In this document: positions 11,228 through 19,817 of the stretch, piece after piece
Position numbering within the stretch: position 1 is the first letter of the stretch
Layout of the letters: each line of letters opens with the position of its first letter
Assembly (NCBI RefSeq): GCF_000711725.1
Contig: NZ_JONP01000012.1
Span: 62,001-126,000, forward strand
Origin: Roseomonas aerilata DSM 19363
Lineage (GTDB): Bacteria; Pseudomonadota; Alphaproteobacteria; Acetobacterales; Acetobacteraceae
Length of the DNA stretch: 64,000 nucleotides
Direction of reading: 5' to 3'
The notes under the pieces: generated by a model
Told to the model about the DNA's origin: nothing
Seen by the model: only the letters and a program-made list of their open reading frames with translations
Database searches by the model: none
Made by a program: the position numbers and the translations under genes

Positions 11228-12424
11228 ATGGTGGTGGATACGGACCGGTTCCTGGCGGACCTGCACGCGCTGCGGCGCTTCGGCGCGTTCAAGACCGGTG
11301 TGCACCGCCCGACCTTCTCCCCCCAGGACATGGAGGCCCGGCGCTGGTTCGTCGGCCGGCTCCGGGAGGAGGGGCTGGAGGCGGAGATCGACGGGATCGG
11401 GAATATCCTCGGCCGCAGTCCGAAGCCTGGCCCGCACCTGCTGGCGGGCAGCCACCTGGAGAGCCAGAACGAGGCGGGCTGGCTGGACGGCGCGCTCGGC
11501 TGCGTGGCCGCGCTGCACCTGGCGCGTGCCGGGCTTCCCGTGGATGTCGCCGTCTTCGCGGACGAGGAGGGGCATTACGGCAGCTTCATCGGCAGCCGTT
11601 CCTTCACCGGCCTGCTGGAGGAGGCAGAGATCGACCGCCTCGCCAACCGCTACCACGACAAGCCGCTGCGCGAGGCGCTGCGCGAGGCGGGGCTGGAGGG
11701 CCGGCCGCGCCTCCAGGTGGAGCGGGACCGCTACAAGGCCTTCCTCGAGATGCATATCGAGCAGGGGCGGCAGCTTGAGACGCAGGGGCTCGGCGTCGGG
11801 GTCGTGACGGGGATCGTCGCCATCTGGCAGTGGCGGATCACGATCGCGGGGCAGCAGAACCACGCGGGCACGACGACGATGGCGGAGCGGCGCGATGCCG
11901 GCCTCACGGCCGTCCGGCTGCTCGCGATGATCGACGAGGAGTTCCCGCGCCACTGCGCCGAGCGCACGGTCTGGACGGCGGGGCGCATCGCGCTCTCGCC
12001 CGGCGCGCCCTCGATCATCCCCGGCGGCGCGGAGATCCTGTTCCAGTACCGCGACGTGGACATCGACGTGCTGCGGCGGCTGGAGGTGGTGCTGCGCCGC
12101 TGCGTGGCCGAGAGCAACCGGCGGGAGCGCTGCCCCGCGGTGCTGGAGGCGATGTCGCTCTCCACCCCCGCCGTCTGCGATCCGGCGCTGCAGGACGCGC
12201 TGGCGGGGGCAGCCGAATCGCTGGCGCCGAAGCGCTGGCAGCGGATGCCGTCGGGCGCCGGACACGACGCGCAGTACCTCGCGCGCGTGATGCCGGCAGC
12301 GATGCTCTTCGTACCTTCCATCAATGGCATCAGCCACCACTGGACAGAGGACACCGCGGAAGAGGACCTGGCGCTAGGCATGCGCGTGCTGGCCGAGGGC
12401 GCGCGGCGTATCCTGCAGGGCTGA
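11228..12424 (+). CDS. M20-family amidohydrolase (allantoate amidohydrolase / N-carbamoyl-amino-acid hydrolase type)
   Basis: 398-residue dinuclear-metal hydrolase. Metal-site motifs are GSHLESQNEAGWLDGALG, the acidic VFADEEG and LEMHIEQG. The dimerisation-domain motif is NHAGTTTMAERRDAG and a C-terminal GAGHDAQ completes the set. These motifs identify the hydantoinase/carbamoylase branch of M20, which hydrolyses carbamoyl or ureido groups (allantoate, N-carbamoyl amino acids, ureidoglycine). The usual GSHLDT is GSHLES here, so the first metal site differs slightly. No other purine-degradation gene is adjacent, so the substrate is not assigned. A GC-rich hairpin follows at 12438-12461. Confidence 0.88.
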   Translation: MVVDTDRFLADLHALRRFGAFKTGVHRPTFSPQDMEARRWFVGRLREEGLEAEIDGIGNILGRSPKPGPHLLAGSHLESQNEAGWLDGALGCVAALHLARAGLPVDVAVFADEEGHYGSFIGSRSFTGLLEEAEIDRLANRYHDKPLREALREAGLEGRPRLQVERDRYKAFLEMHIEQGRQLETQGLGVGVVTGIVAIWQWRITIAGQQNHAGTTTMAERRDAGLTAVRLLAMIDEEFPRHCAERTVWTAGRIALSPGAPSIIPGGAEILFQYRDVDIDVLRRLEVVLRRCVAESNRRERCPAVLEAMSLSTPAVCDPALQDALAGAAESLAPKRWQRMPSGAGHDAQYLARVMPAAMLFVPSINGISHHWTEDTAEEDLALGMRVLAEGARRILQG

Positions 12425-12437
12425 TCAATGCACGAAA

Positions 12438-12461
12438 CGGCGGCGTGATAGGGCGCCGCCG
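12438..12461 (+). terminator. Hairpin after the M20 hydrolase gene
   Basis: CGGCGGCG and CGCCGCCG form a perfect 8-bp stem with an 8-nt loop, 14 bases after the stop. No T-run follows, so it may be an RNA-stabilising hairpin or a weak terminator. Confidence 0.4.
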
Positions 12462-12517
12462 AAACTTACAAGCCTCGGCCTTGTTTGATCCTCGTCACAA
12501 TCATGAGCGAGGGTAAT

Positions 12518-12706
12518 ATGGCTGAAGGTGGTTTGCTGCGCTGGGCGATCATCGCCCTCGTCGTCGCGCTGATCGCGGGCGTGCTCGGCTTCGGCGGCAT
12601 CGCCGGCGCTGCGGTCGGGATCGCGAAGATCCTGTTCTACATCTTCATCGCGCTGTTCGTGATTATGCTGCTGATGAACTTCATGGGACGCGGGCGCGGG
12701 GTTTAG
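12518..12706 (+). CDS. DUF1328 small membrane protein
   Basis: 62 residues, two predicted membrane helices. The conserved DUF1328 block is present ([19 protein letters not shown] followed by [14 protein letters not shown]). The ATG at 12518 follows GAGGG; an ATG at 12503 is also in frame. The family (E. coli YtjA) is common in proteobacteria, often stress-associated, and has no established biochemical function. Confidence 0.88.
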   Translation: MAEGGLLRWAIIALVVALIAGVLGFGGIAGAAVGIAKILFYIFIALFVIMLLMNFMGRGRGV

Positions 12707-12743
12707 CGACCGGCTTCTCCCCCCGCTGACGTCACCGACTATT

Positions 12744-12790
12744 CCGGGGAGAAGGGGAAGGAATTCTTCCCTCTCTCCCCGGGCTTTTTT
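12744..12790 (+). terminator. Intrinsic terminator; solitary relative of the dispersed repeat hairpin 1
   Basis: A strong inverted repeat (CCGGGGAGA on the left, TCTCCCCGG on the right, with GAATTC at the centre) runs into TTTTTT at 12785-12790. It lies between the DUF1328 gene and the convergent O-antigen ligase gene, so it can terminate the former. The GAATTC-centred core resembles hairpin 1 of the 240-bp element found three times elsewhere in this window. Confidence 0.8.
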
Positions 12791-12805
12791 GCGAAAGCAC
12801 GTTCT

Positions 12806-14215
12806 TCAGCGTTCCTGGCCTCGCCGCACCGAGAGCCCCGCCGCGAGGGCGCCAGCGAAGGCGAGGCTTGCGAGCCACCAGCCCTGCCAGACTCCAAAGG
12901 ACGCAAGGAAGCTCACCGCGGCCGAGGCGAGTACGCCTGCCGCCATCGGCGTGGCACCCCAGCCCAGGGCAAGGGTCGCGAGCGAACCCAGCACCAACCC
13001 CACCGCGCCCAACTCCAGCCAGAGCTGAAGCCCGCCATTGTGCGGGTGGAGCGACATGCGCTCGATGCCCGGCTCGCGCAGCCAGGAATTGGCGCCGGTC
13101 GGGCTCACGCCCAGGCGCGCGATCGAGGCGTCCGAGGGATTGTCGCGCCCGCCCGGCAGGTTACGGCTCGCCTCCATCCCCCAGCCGAGAAGCGGGTGCT
13201 CGGCCGCGCGCTCGAGGCCGAAATCCCAGATCAGCATGCGATGCAGGGCGGAGCGTGGCATCTCCGCCGCGATGTCCGGGCGCAGCGTCAGCGGCAGGAG
13301 GACGGGCGTGGCAAGCAGGCTGCCCGCGAGGACAAGCGCGACGAGGTTCGACACCCCCCGCCCGCCGACGCGCACGAGCGCCGCCACGGCAAGCCCTGCG
13401 AGGCCCGCAATCTTCGCGGTTTCGCCCGGCATCAGGAAGACGAGGACGGCGCCGAGCGCGAGAAGCACCCAGCGCAGCGCCTCCGGCAAGCGCGCCTTCA
13501 GCACGAGCGGCAACAGCAGCGCCATGAAGGAGGCCGCGGGCTTGAGGCCAAATTCAAGCCCCGGCCGCGTCTCGGCGAGGCCCCGAACAGCCGCGCGAAC
13601 GGACTGGCCGGTGGCATTGTCGAAGGCGCCGAGCAACAGGCCGACGGCGAGGCCCCCGAGGATGCACCATCCCAAGGCCCGGCGGCCGGAAAGAGTCTCG
13701 TCCTCCACCACCACGGCCGAGGCGCCACCCAGCAGGGCGAGACCCGCAAGACTTCCCGCGGCGGCGAGTGCCCAGCGCGGCTCGGGTGACCAAAGAACGG
13801 AAACGGCTCCGAAGGCCGCAAGCAGGACGAGCACCGGCACCGCGAGCGCGCGCGGCCAGGGCCAGCGGCCGCGCTCCCGCCGATGGGCAAGAACCGCGAG
13901 CAGCATGGCGATGGTTGCCAGCGGCGCTATGGCCCGGAACTGCAGCACGGTAACAGTGGGGGCGATGGCGGCGGCGACCGCCAGCGGCAGGGAGGCGTTC
14001 CACCACCAGGCGCGCGGCGGCCCGCGGTTCAGGGCGCCGAAGCCGGGGGCGTCGTCGTACTCGCTGATCCGGTTCTCGGGCAGGATCCCCGGCGGAAGCG
14101 GCGGCACGACGGGGGGCACCTCGTCCCTGCCGCCAAGCCGCAGGCGCGGATGGGCCGAAAGGACCGGGCGCTGAGGGAAGGGCCCGATGGCCCCGGTTTC
14201 GTCACGCGACGCCAT
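12806..14215 (-). CDS. O-antigen ligase-like polytopic membrane protein (Wzy/WaaL family)
   Basis: 469 residues with a soluble N-terminus of about 70 residues followed by about 11-12 hydrophobic segments. In the large extracytoplasmic loop the family motif LGWGMEASRNLP and a following HPHNGGLQLWLELG match the O-antigen ligase/polymerase (Wzy_C) domain, including the conserved His of H-x-H-N. Such proteins ligate or polymerise surface glycans at the periplasmic face. Start at ATG 14215; a GTG at 14242 adds nine residues. No glycosyltransferase genes are adjacent. Confidence 0.8.
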   Translation of the reverse strand: MASRDETGAIGPFPQRPVLSAHPRLRLGGRDEVPPVVPPLPPGILPENRISEYDDAPGFGALNRGPPRAWWWNASLPLAVAAAIAPTVTVLQFRAIAPLATIAMLLAVLAHRRERGRWPWPRALAVPVLVLLAAFGAVSVLWSPEPRWALAAAGSLAGLALLGGASAVVVEDETLSGRRALGWCILGGLAVGLLLGAFDNATGQSVRAAVRGLAETRPGLEFGLKPAASFMALLLPLVLKARLPEALRWVLLALGAVLVFLMPGETAKIAGLAGLAVAALVRVGGRGVSNLVALVLAGSLLATPVLLPLTLRPDIAAEMPRSALHRMLIWDFGLERAAEHPLLGWGMEASRNLPGGRDNPSDASIARLGVSPTGANSWLREPGIERMSLHPHNGGLQLWLELGAVGLVLGSLATLALGWGATPMAAGVLASAAVSFLASFGVWQGWWLASLAFAGALAAGLSVRRGQER

Positions 14216-14343
14216 GCGACTTCTCGCCCGGTGGTTGGTCACGCCCTGGATTCAGGCGTTCCGGCGGGTTCTAGCGCCCGGAAGAGCAGGGCCCAAGCCT
14301 GGGGGAGGCGATGAGCCCGATTTGGAGTCGTTGGTGACTCCGA

Positions 14344-14580
14344 GCAGAGGAAGAAGGAATTCTTCCTCTGCCCGTCCCTCTCCCCATCGGTTTTTCTGTT
14401 GGTTTGAAAGGCCTCCACGGCCGGTGCACCTCGGCTCATGAACCCGAGGTGACTGCACGCACGGGAAGGGCACGCATAGGCTGACCCGCCGGGATCACCG
14501 CGTCCGCACCACCCAGGCGGGGACCCAAGGGCCTCAACCCTTCGGCGCGTGAGGTCTGGAGAGGGCGGAACCCTCTCCAG
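14344..14580 (+). repeat. Four-hairpin dispersed repeat, copy A
   Basis: About 237 bp between the end of the SDR gene and the start of the O-antigen ligase-like gene. Hairpins in order: 1, 14344-14371 (GCAGAGGAA/TTCCTCTGC around GAATTC), followed by TTTTT near 14391; 2, 14427-14451 (CACCTCGG/CCGAGGTG); 3, a weakened one at 14524-14544; 4, 14556-14580 (CTGGAGAGGG/CCCTCTCCAG). The order and spacing match copies at 33356-33591 and 51208-51446. It is more diverged than they are from each other, but stem changes are mostly paired. Confidence 0.85.
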
Positions 14581-14595
14581 CGCAGCAAGGCGAAA

Positions 14596-15618
14596 TCAGG
14601 GAAATCCGCCACCGCCCGAGGCACCGAAGACTTGCCCGGTGGTGAAGCTTGATTCCTGGCTTGCGAGCAGGACGTAGACCGGCGCGATTTCCACCGGTTG
14701 GCCCGGACGGCCGAGGGAGGTCTTGGCGCCGAACTGCTCCAGGGCCTCGGGCAGAGCACCGCCAGAGGGCTGGAGCGCGGTCCAGTAGGGGCCGGGCGCC
14801 ACGGCATTCACGCGGATGCCTTTCTCGGCGAGCTGCTTCGACATGGACTTGGCGAAGCTGACGTTGCAGGCCTTCGTCTGGGCGTAGTCGAAGAGGATAG
14901 CCGAGGGGTCGTAGGCCTGCTCGGAGGCGGTGATGATGATGGCGGCGCCGGGCTTGAGGTGCGGGACCGCGGCGCGGGTGATCCAGAACGGCGCGTAGAC
15001 ATTCGTCTTGAAGGTCGCGTCGAACTGCTCGGTCGTGATGTCGGTGATCGACTTCTGCGCCTGCTGCTTGCCGGCATTGTTCACGAGGATGTCGAGGCCG
15101 CCCATCTCGCGCACCGCGGTCTCGACCATCTGGTTGCAGAAGGCCTCGTCGCGGATGTCGCCGGGCAGGGCGACGGCCTTGCGACCGGCTTCGCGGATAA
15201 TTTTCAGCACCTCGTCGGCGTCGGCCTGCTCCTGGGGGAGGTAGCCAATGGCGACGTCCGCGCCCTCACGGGCGTAGGCGATCGCGGCGGCGCGGCCGAT
15301 GCCGGAATCGCCGCCGGTGATCAGTGCCTTGCGGCCGGCGAGGCGGCCGGTGCCGCGGTAGCTTGTCTCGCCATGGTCGGGGCGGGGGTTCATCTGGCCG
15401 GCGAGGCCGGGGGCGGCCTGGGTCTGCCGCGGGAAAGGCGGGCGAGGGTATTCGTCGCGCGGGTCACGCGGCACCGCGAGTGGCAGGGGGGAGGTGGTCT
15501 CCGCGCCCTGGCTCGTCCCCTGGGCAAGGGCGTTCGAGGCAACAGCCATGGCGGCACCAGCGGTCACGCCGCCCATCATCTGGCGGCGCGAGGGCGTGCT
15601 GTCGTTCGACTGGTCCAT
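14596..15618 (-). CDS. SDR-family oxidoreductase with Tat-like signal (YghA / general stress protein 39 type)
   Basis: 340 residues. A twin-arginine leader (SRRQMMGGVTAGAAMAVASN ending in ALAQ) is followed by a proline-rich linker and a classical SDR domain from about residue 90. Cofactor motif is ITGGDSGIGRA, then NNAG, an active-site S/T strand (IIITASEQ) and YAQTK (Tyr and Lys). The enzyme should be an NAD(P)-dependent dehydrogenase of the YghA branch. The export signal on a nicotinamide-cofactor enzyme is odd. The substrate is unknown. AGGAG-type bases precede the ATG. Copy A of the dispersed repeat begins 16 bases past its stop. Confidence 0.9.
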   Translation of the reverse strand: MDQSNDSTPSRRQMMGGVTAGAAMAVASNALAQGTSQGAETTSPLPLAVPRDPRDEYPRPPFPRQTQAAPGLAGQMNPRPDHGETSYRGTGRLAGRKALITGGDSGIGRAAAIAYAREGADVAIGYLPQEQADADEVLKIIREAGRKAVALPGDIRDEAFCNQMVETAVREMGGLDILVNNAGKQQAQKSITDITTEQFDATFKTNVYAPFWITRAAVPHLKPGAAIIITASEQAYDPSAILFDYAQTKACNVSFAKSMSKQLAEKGIRVNAVAPGPYWTALQPSGGALPEALEQFGAKTSLGRPGQPVEIAPVYVLLASQESSFTTGQVFGASGGGGFP

Positions 15619-15824
15619 GCGGAGATCTCCTGGGTGGGCGCGGTGGTTCGCGCGGCGGGCGCGGGACTGATGCGGGGGAGGGGGTGGCGCCGTGCGGTCG
15701 CTTGGTCCGCGGCCCGTACGGCCGTTATGCGTCGCGGAACAGAACGCCCCCCGCCGGGGCCCAGTTTCGAGGGTGGGACCGGTGCGGTTGATCGAAGCGG
15801 CCCGAAGGCGGAAGGTCCGCGGTC

Positions 15825-18137
15825 ATGTCCGTCATCGTTCCGCATGCTGCCCACTGGGGCTATTTCGACGCCGTGGTGGAGGATGGCCGCGTCACCGGCG
15901 CGCGCCCCTTCGCCAGGGATCCCTGGCCCAATCCGCTCGTGGAGGGGATGCCGGATCTCGTCCATGCCGAGTGCCGGATCGACCGGCCCTATGTGCGGGA
16001 GGGCTGGTTGCGCGGGGCGCGGCGGGGCTCCCCGCGCGGTCGGGACGGCTTCGTGCCCGTCTCCTGGGACCGGGCGACGCGGCTGGTCGCCGAGGAGGTG
16101 GCGCGGGTACGGGCCGAGCACGGAGACGCCTCGATCCTCGGGGGCTCCTATGGCTGGGCCTCGGCAGGGCGTTTCCATCACGCGCGGAGCCAGCTGCACC
16201 GCTTCCTGGGGCTGGGCGGCGGCTTTACCAGCCAGGTGACGAACTACTCCTACGGCGCGGGCATGACGCTGATGCCGCATGTGCTGGGCACCAACGATCC
16301 TGTCACGGGGCCAGCGACGGACTGGCGCAGCATCATCGGCAACGCGCGGCTGATGCTGTGCTTCGGCGGCCTGCCGCTGAAGAACGGGCTGGTGACCGCG
16401 GGCGGGGGCGGGGCGCATGAATACGTGCCGCAGATGCGCCGGGCGGCGGAGGCGGGGCTGCGCTTCGTCAACATCAGCCCACTGCGGGGCGATACGGCGG
16501 AGTTCCTCAAGGCCGATTGGGTACCGATGCGGCCGGGCGGCGACACGGCAATGGTGCTGGCGATGATCCATGCCATCGTCGAGGCCGGGATGGAGGACCG
16601 GGACTTCCTCTCCCGCTGCACCACCGGCTGGGACCGGCTGCTTGCCTATGTGTCGGGCGAGGCGGATGGGGTTCCGAAGACGCCGGAATGGGCCGAGGCC
16701 CTCTGCGACGTACCGGCGGCCACGATACGCGCCCTGGCGCTGGAGGCAGCGCGGGTACCGACGATGGTCACGGCCACCTGGTCCATCCAGCGCGCCGAGC
16801 ACGGCGAGCAGCCCTGGTGGGCGCTGGTGGCGCTGGCGAGCGTGCTGGGCGGCATCGGCAAGCCCGGCCAGGGGATCGCCTTCGGCTATGGCAGCATCAA
16901 CGGCATGGGAACTGCGCGGCGGGAGCTGCCGACGGTGAACCTGCCCGCCGCGCGCAACCCCGTGGGTGTCTCGATCCCCGTGGCGCGGGTGACGGAGCTG
17001 CTGGAGCGGCCGGGGGAGGTGCTGCGCTACAACGGGCGCGATATCCTTCTACCGGATATCCGCATGGTGTTCTGGGCGGGGGGCAATCCCTTTCACCACC
17101 ACCAGGACCTGAACCGGCTGGCGCGCGCCTTCTCTCGGCCCGAGACGATCGTGGTGTCGGAGCCCTGGTGGACCTCCATCGCGCGCCACGCCGATATCGT
17201 GCTGCCGGCGACAACGACGCTGGAGCGGAACGACATCGCGAGTTCGTCGCGCGACCGCTTCCTGCGGGCGATGCATCGGGCCGTGCCGCCGCAGGGGGAG
17301 GCGCGGAACGACCACGACGCCTTCGCCGATATCGCTGAGGCGCTGGGCTACCGCGAGCGCTTCACCGAAGGGCGGGACGAGGGCGCCTGGCTGCGGCACC
17401 TCTACGACCGCTTCCGCCGGGCCTGCGCGGCCATGGGGGCGGGGGTGCCGGAGTTCGACCGCTTCTGGGCGGAGGGGCATATCGAGTTCAGCCCGCCCGA
17501 GCGGGACTTCGTCGGCTTCGCCGATTTCGCGGCCGATCCGGTGGCGGCGCCCCTGGCTACGCCCTCCGGAAAGGTGGAGCTCTACTCGGAGACGGTCGCG
17601 GGCTTCGGCGATCCCGAGGTGCCGGGCCATGCCGTTTGGAAGGCGCCGCGGGAATGGCTGGGCGGCGACCTCTCGCGCTTCCCGCTGCACCTTCTCTCCA
17701 GCCAGCCGGCGACGCGGCTGCACGGACAGCTCGATCCTGCCCGCGCGGCGCGGGCAGGGAAGCTGCAGGGGCGGGAGCCGATCCGGATGCACCCCGCTGA
17801 CGCCGCCGCGCGCGGGCTCGTGACGGGGCAGGTGGTGCGGGTGTTCAACGACCGCGGCGCGGCCCTCGCCGGCCTCGTGCTGGAGGAGGGGCTGCGGCCG
17901 GGCGTGGTGACCATGTCGACCGGGGCCTGGTGGGACCCGAGGGAGACGGAAGCAGGGCTGCTCTGCGTGCACGGCAACGCGAACGTGCTGACACAGGATA
18001 TCGGCACTTCCTCGCTCGGGCAGGGCTGCGCCGCACAATCCTGCCTCGTGCAGGTCGAGGCCTGGCTGGGTGCCTTGCCGGAGGTTTCGGTGCACCGACC
18101 GCCGCGGCGGGTGGTGGTGCTTGACGAGGGAAGGTGA
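15825..18137 (+). CDS. Molybdopterin-dependent S/N-oxide reductase (BisC/TorA/DMSO reductase family)
   Basis: 770-residue bis-MGD molybdoenzyme. The likely molybdenum-ligating Ser108 is in GGSYGWASAGR. Further family blocks include NYSYGAGM, PGGDTAMVLAM, the dinucleotide-binding C-terminal domain (LLSSQPATRLHGQLDP) and DIGTSSLGQGC. There is no iron-sulfur cysteine cluster at the N-terminus and no Tat signal, so a cytoplasmic enzyme such as biotin- or methionine-sulfoxide reductase fits best. The substrate cannot be told from sequence. A DUF839 phosphatase gene begins 19 bases downstream. Confidence 0.9.
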   Translation: MSVIVPHAAHWGYFDAVVEDGRVTGARPFARDPWPNPLVEGMPDLVHAECRIDRPYVREGWLRGARRGSPRGRDGFVPVSWDRATRLVAEEVARVRAEHGDASILGGSYGWASAGRFHHARSQLHRFLGLGGGFTSQVTNYSYGAGMTLMPHVLGTNDPVTGPATDWRSIIGNARLMLCFGGLPLKNGLVTAGGGGAHEYVPQMRRAAEAGLRFVNISPLRGDTAEFLKADWVPMRPGGDTAMVLAMIHAIVEAGMEDRDFLSRCTTGWDRLLAYVSGEADGVPKTPEWAEALCDVPAATIRALALEAARVPTMVTATWSIQRAEHGEQPWWALVALASVLGGIGKPGQGIAFGYGSINGMGTARRELPTVNLPAARNPVGVSIPVARVTELLERPGEVLRYNGRDILLPDIRMVFWAGGNPFHHHQDLNRLARAFSRPETIVVSEPWWTSIARHADIVLPATTTLERNDIASSSRDRFLRAMHRAVPPQGEARNDHDAFADIAEALGYRERFTEGRDEGAWLRHLYDRFRRACAAMGAGVPEFDRFWAEGHIEFSPPERDFVGFADFAADPVAAPLATPSGKVELYSETVAGFGDPEVPGHAVWKAPREWLGGDLSRFPLHLLSSQPATRLHGQLDPARAARAGKLQGREPIRMHPADAAARGLVTGQVVRVFNDRGAALAGLVLEEGLRPGVVTMSTGAWWDPRETEAGLLCVHGNANVLTQDIGTSSLGQGCAAQSCLVQVEAWLGALPEVSVHRPPRRVVVLDEGR

Positions 18138-18156
18138 TTCAAGGATCTGTGATAAT

Positions 18157-19713
18157 ATGGCCTGCGTAACGGCATCCCCGTCCCGGCGCGATCTCTTGCG
18201 TGCGGGCGCGGCGCTCTCGCTGACCGCGCTCGGTTCGGACCGGACGGAGGCGGCAAACCTGCCGCTCGCCGCACCTCCCACGCTGCCGGCCGATACGGTG
18301 GCGCCCGGTTACGCCCGCGATGTCCTCGCCCGCTGGGGTGACCGCGTGACCTTCGATGCCAAGCCCTGGCATCCACGCACCCCGACGGCGGAGGCGGCGG
18401 AGACGCAGTTCGGCTGGGATGGGCTTCTCCTCGGCCTCCTTGTGCCGCCCGTCGGCGGGGATGGCGTGCCGCGGGGCATCCTGGCCGTCGCGCACCCGAC
18501 GGTCGATCCGGCCATGGCCTTCCCCGGCGGCGTGGACCAGCCGGAAGTGGCGGCGGCGATGCAAGGCGCCTCACTGCTCAACGTTGAGAGGCAGGGCGAG
18601 CGCTGGATCGTTTCGGATGGGGGTTACCAGTCCCGCCGGCTTACGGCCAATACCCTCTGCCACGTGTCGGGCCCCGCGGCGGCGGGCATCGGAGAAACGG
18701 TGCGAGGGCTGCTCAACGTCTCCGGCGGGTGCTGGACACCCTGGGGCAGCCTTCTCCTGGCGGAGGGCGACCCAGCCGGCTGGTCCACGCGGCTGCGCGG
18801 CGTCGATGCGCGATTCGCCGATGCCCGCGGCTTCGGCTGGGTGGCGGAACTCGACGGGACGGAGCCCGCCGCCGTGCCGGTGAAGCGCACGGCTCTCGGC
18901 CGCTTCGCCCATGGCGACGTGGCGAGCGCCATGACCGCGGACGGCCGCGCGGTGATCTACATGACAGATCGGCGGGCGGACGGCTTCCTCTTCCGCTTCA
19001 CGTCTGTTGGTTCCGCACGGGCACAGGACGCGCTCGACAACGGTACCCTCGCGGTGGCGCGGGTGGAGGGTGATCGGCTGCATTGGATCGCCCTGCCGCG
19101 TGTGCTGGTGGCGCTGACCGACACGGTGGCGATTGCGGCGCGGCTGGGGGCGACAGGGTTCGACTATCCCTCCGGCCTCGACCTGGACCGGGGCGACGGA
19201 TCGCTGTTCCTCGCCTGCCGCGGCCAGCCCGGCGTGTCGCCTCCCGCTCCGGGCCGGGTGGTGCAAATCGTGCCGGACGGGCGCGACCACGGGGCGGAGA
19301 GCGCCCAGGCCTCGGTCTTGCTGCGGGGAGGTCCTGCGCGGGTGCCGGGCCGGGCGGCACTGGAGCACCCGGACACCGTGGCGGCCGACGGTGCGGGCCG
19401 GGTCTGGATCGGGACGGACCGCGGCGGGCGGCTCGGGCCGGCGCCGGACCTACTGGTGGGGGTAGAGGTGGCGGGCCCCCAGCGCGGCCTGCCGGGCGTG
19501 CTCTACGCCGCGCCGCGCGGGGCCGCGATCGGCGGCGCGACGCCGGCCCCGGGTGGAACGGCGGTGTTTGCGATCGTGCGTACCCCGGGCGCGGAGCCCG
19601 GCGCCTCCTGGGACCGGCCGGGCACCACATGGCCCGCTTTCGACGGGAATACGCCGCCGCGCACCACCCTGATCACCCTCAGCCGGCTGCGGCCGGGCAG
19701 GGTAGGGGACTGA
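18157..19713 (+). CDS. PhoX-family (DUF839) protein, shorter paralogue
   Basis: 518 residues with a twin-arginine signal (SRRDLLRAGAALSLTALGS). It shares with the next gene the blocks GLLNVSGGCWTPWGSLLLAE, VPVKRTALGRFAHGD, DGRAVIYMTD and DNGTLAVAR. It is about 140 residues shorter, and in the late block the paralogue's PDNCAFD is PDTVAAD, so a ligand-region Asn is replaced. PhoX enzymes are periplasmic calcium/iron phosphatases. This copy may have a changed substrate or be less active. It follows the molybdoenzyme at 19 bp and may be co-transcribed with it. Confidence 0.85.
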   Translation: MACVTASPSRRDLLRAGAALSLTALGSDRTEAANLPLAAPPTLPADTVAPGYARDVLARWGDRVTFDAKPWHPRTPTAEAAETQFGWDGLLLGLLVPPVGGDGVPRGILAVAHPTVDPAMAFPGGVDQPEVAAAMQGASLLNVERQGERWIVSDGGYQSRRLTANTLCHVSGPAAAGIGETVRGLLNVSGGCWTPWGSLLLAEGDPAGWSTRLRGVDARFADARGFGWVAELDGTEPAAVPVKRTALGRFAHGDVASAMTADGRAVIYMTDRRADGFLFRFTSVGSARAQDALDNGTLAVARVEGDRLHWIALPRVLVALTDTVAIAARLGATGFDYPSGLDLDRGDGSLFLACRGQPGVSPPAPGRVVQIVPDGRDHGAESAQASVLLRGGPARVPGRAALEHPDTVAADGAGRVWIGTDRGGRLGPAPDLLVGVEVAGPQRGLPGVLYAAPRGAAIGGATPAPGGTAVFAIVRTPGAEPGASWDRPGTTWPAFDGNTPPRTTLITLSRLRPGRVGD

Positions 19714-19735
19714 CGAGGCGCCGAGATGCGCCGTG

Positions 19736-19764
19736 CCGTCACGAAAGCTTCACCGAACCGACAC
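19736..19764 (+). promoter_or_regulatory. Candidate Pho box (three direct repeats, 11-nt period)
   Basis: CCGTCAC (19736), GCTTCAC (19747) and CCGACAC (19758) are spaced exactly 11 nt apart with A-rich 4-nt spacers (GAAA, CGAA). This is the architecture of PhoB-binding sites (CTGTCAT-type heptamers). The array ends 54 bases before the PhoX start. Assignment is by pattern and by the identity of the downstream gene. Confidence 0.6.
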
Positions 19765-19817
19765 GCGGCGGTGCGCCGCGGGGACTAAGCGGCCGCCATT
19801 GAGACGGGGGCGGTGCA

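Noticed and set aside
9612-11331. Minus-strand open frames opposite the RTX gene
   Set aside because: They mirror the repetitive plus-strand gene, giving Ser/Thr/Gly or Arg-rich low-complexity products without domains.
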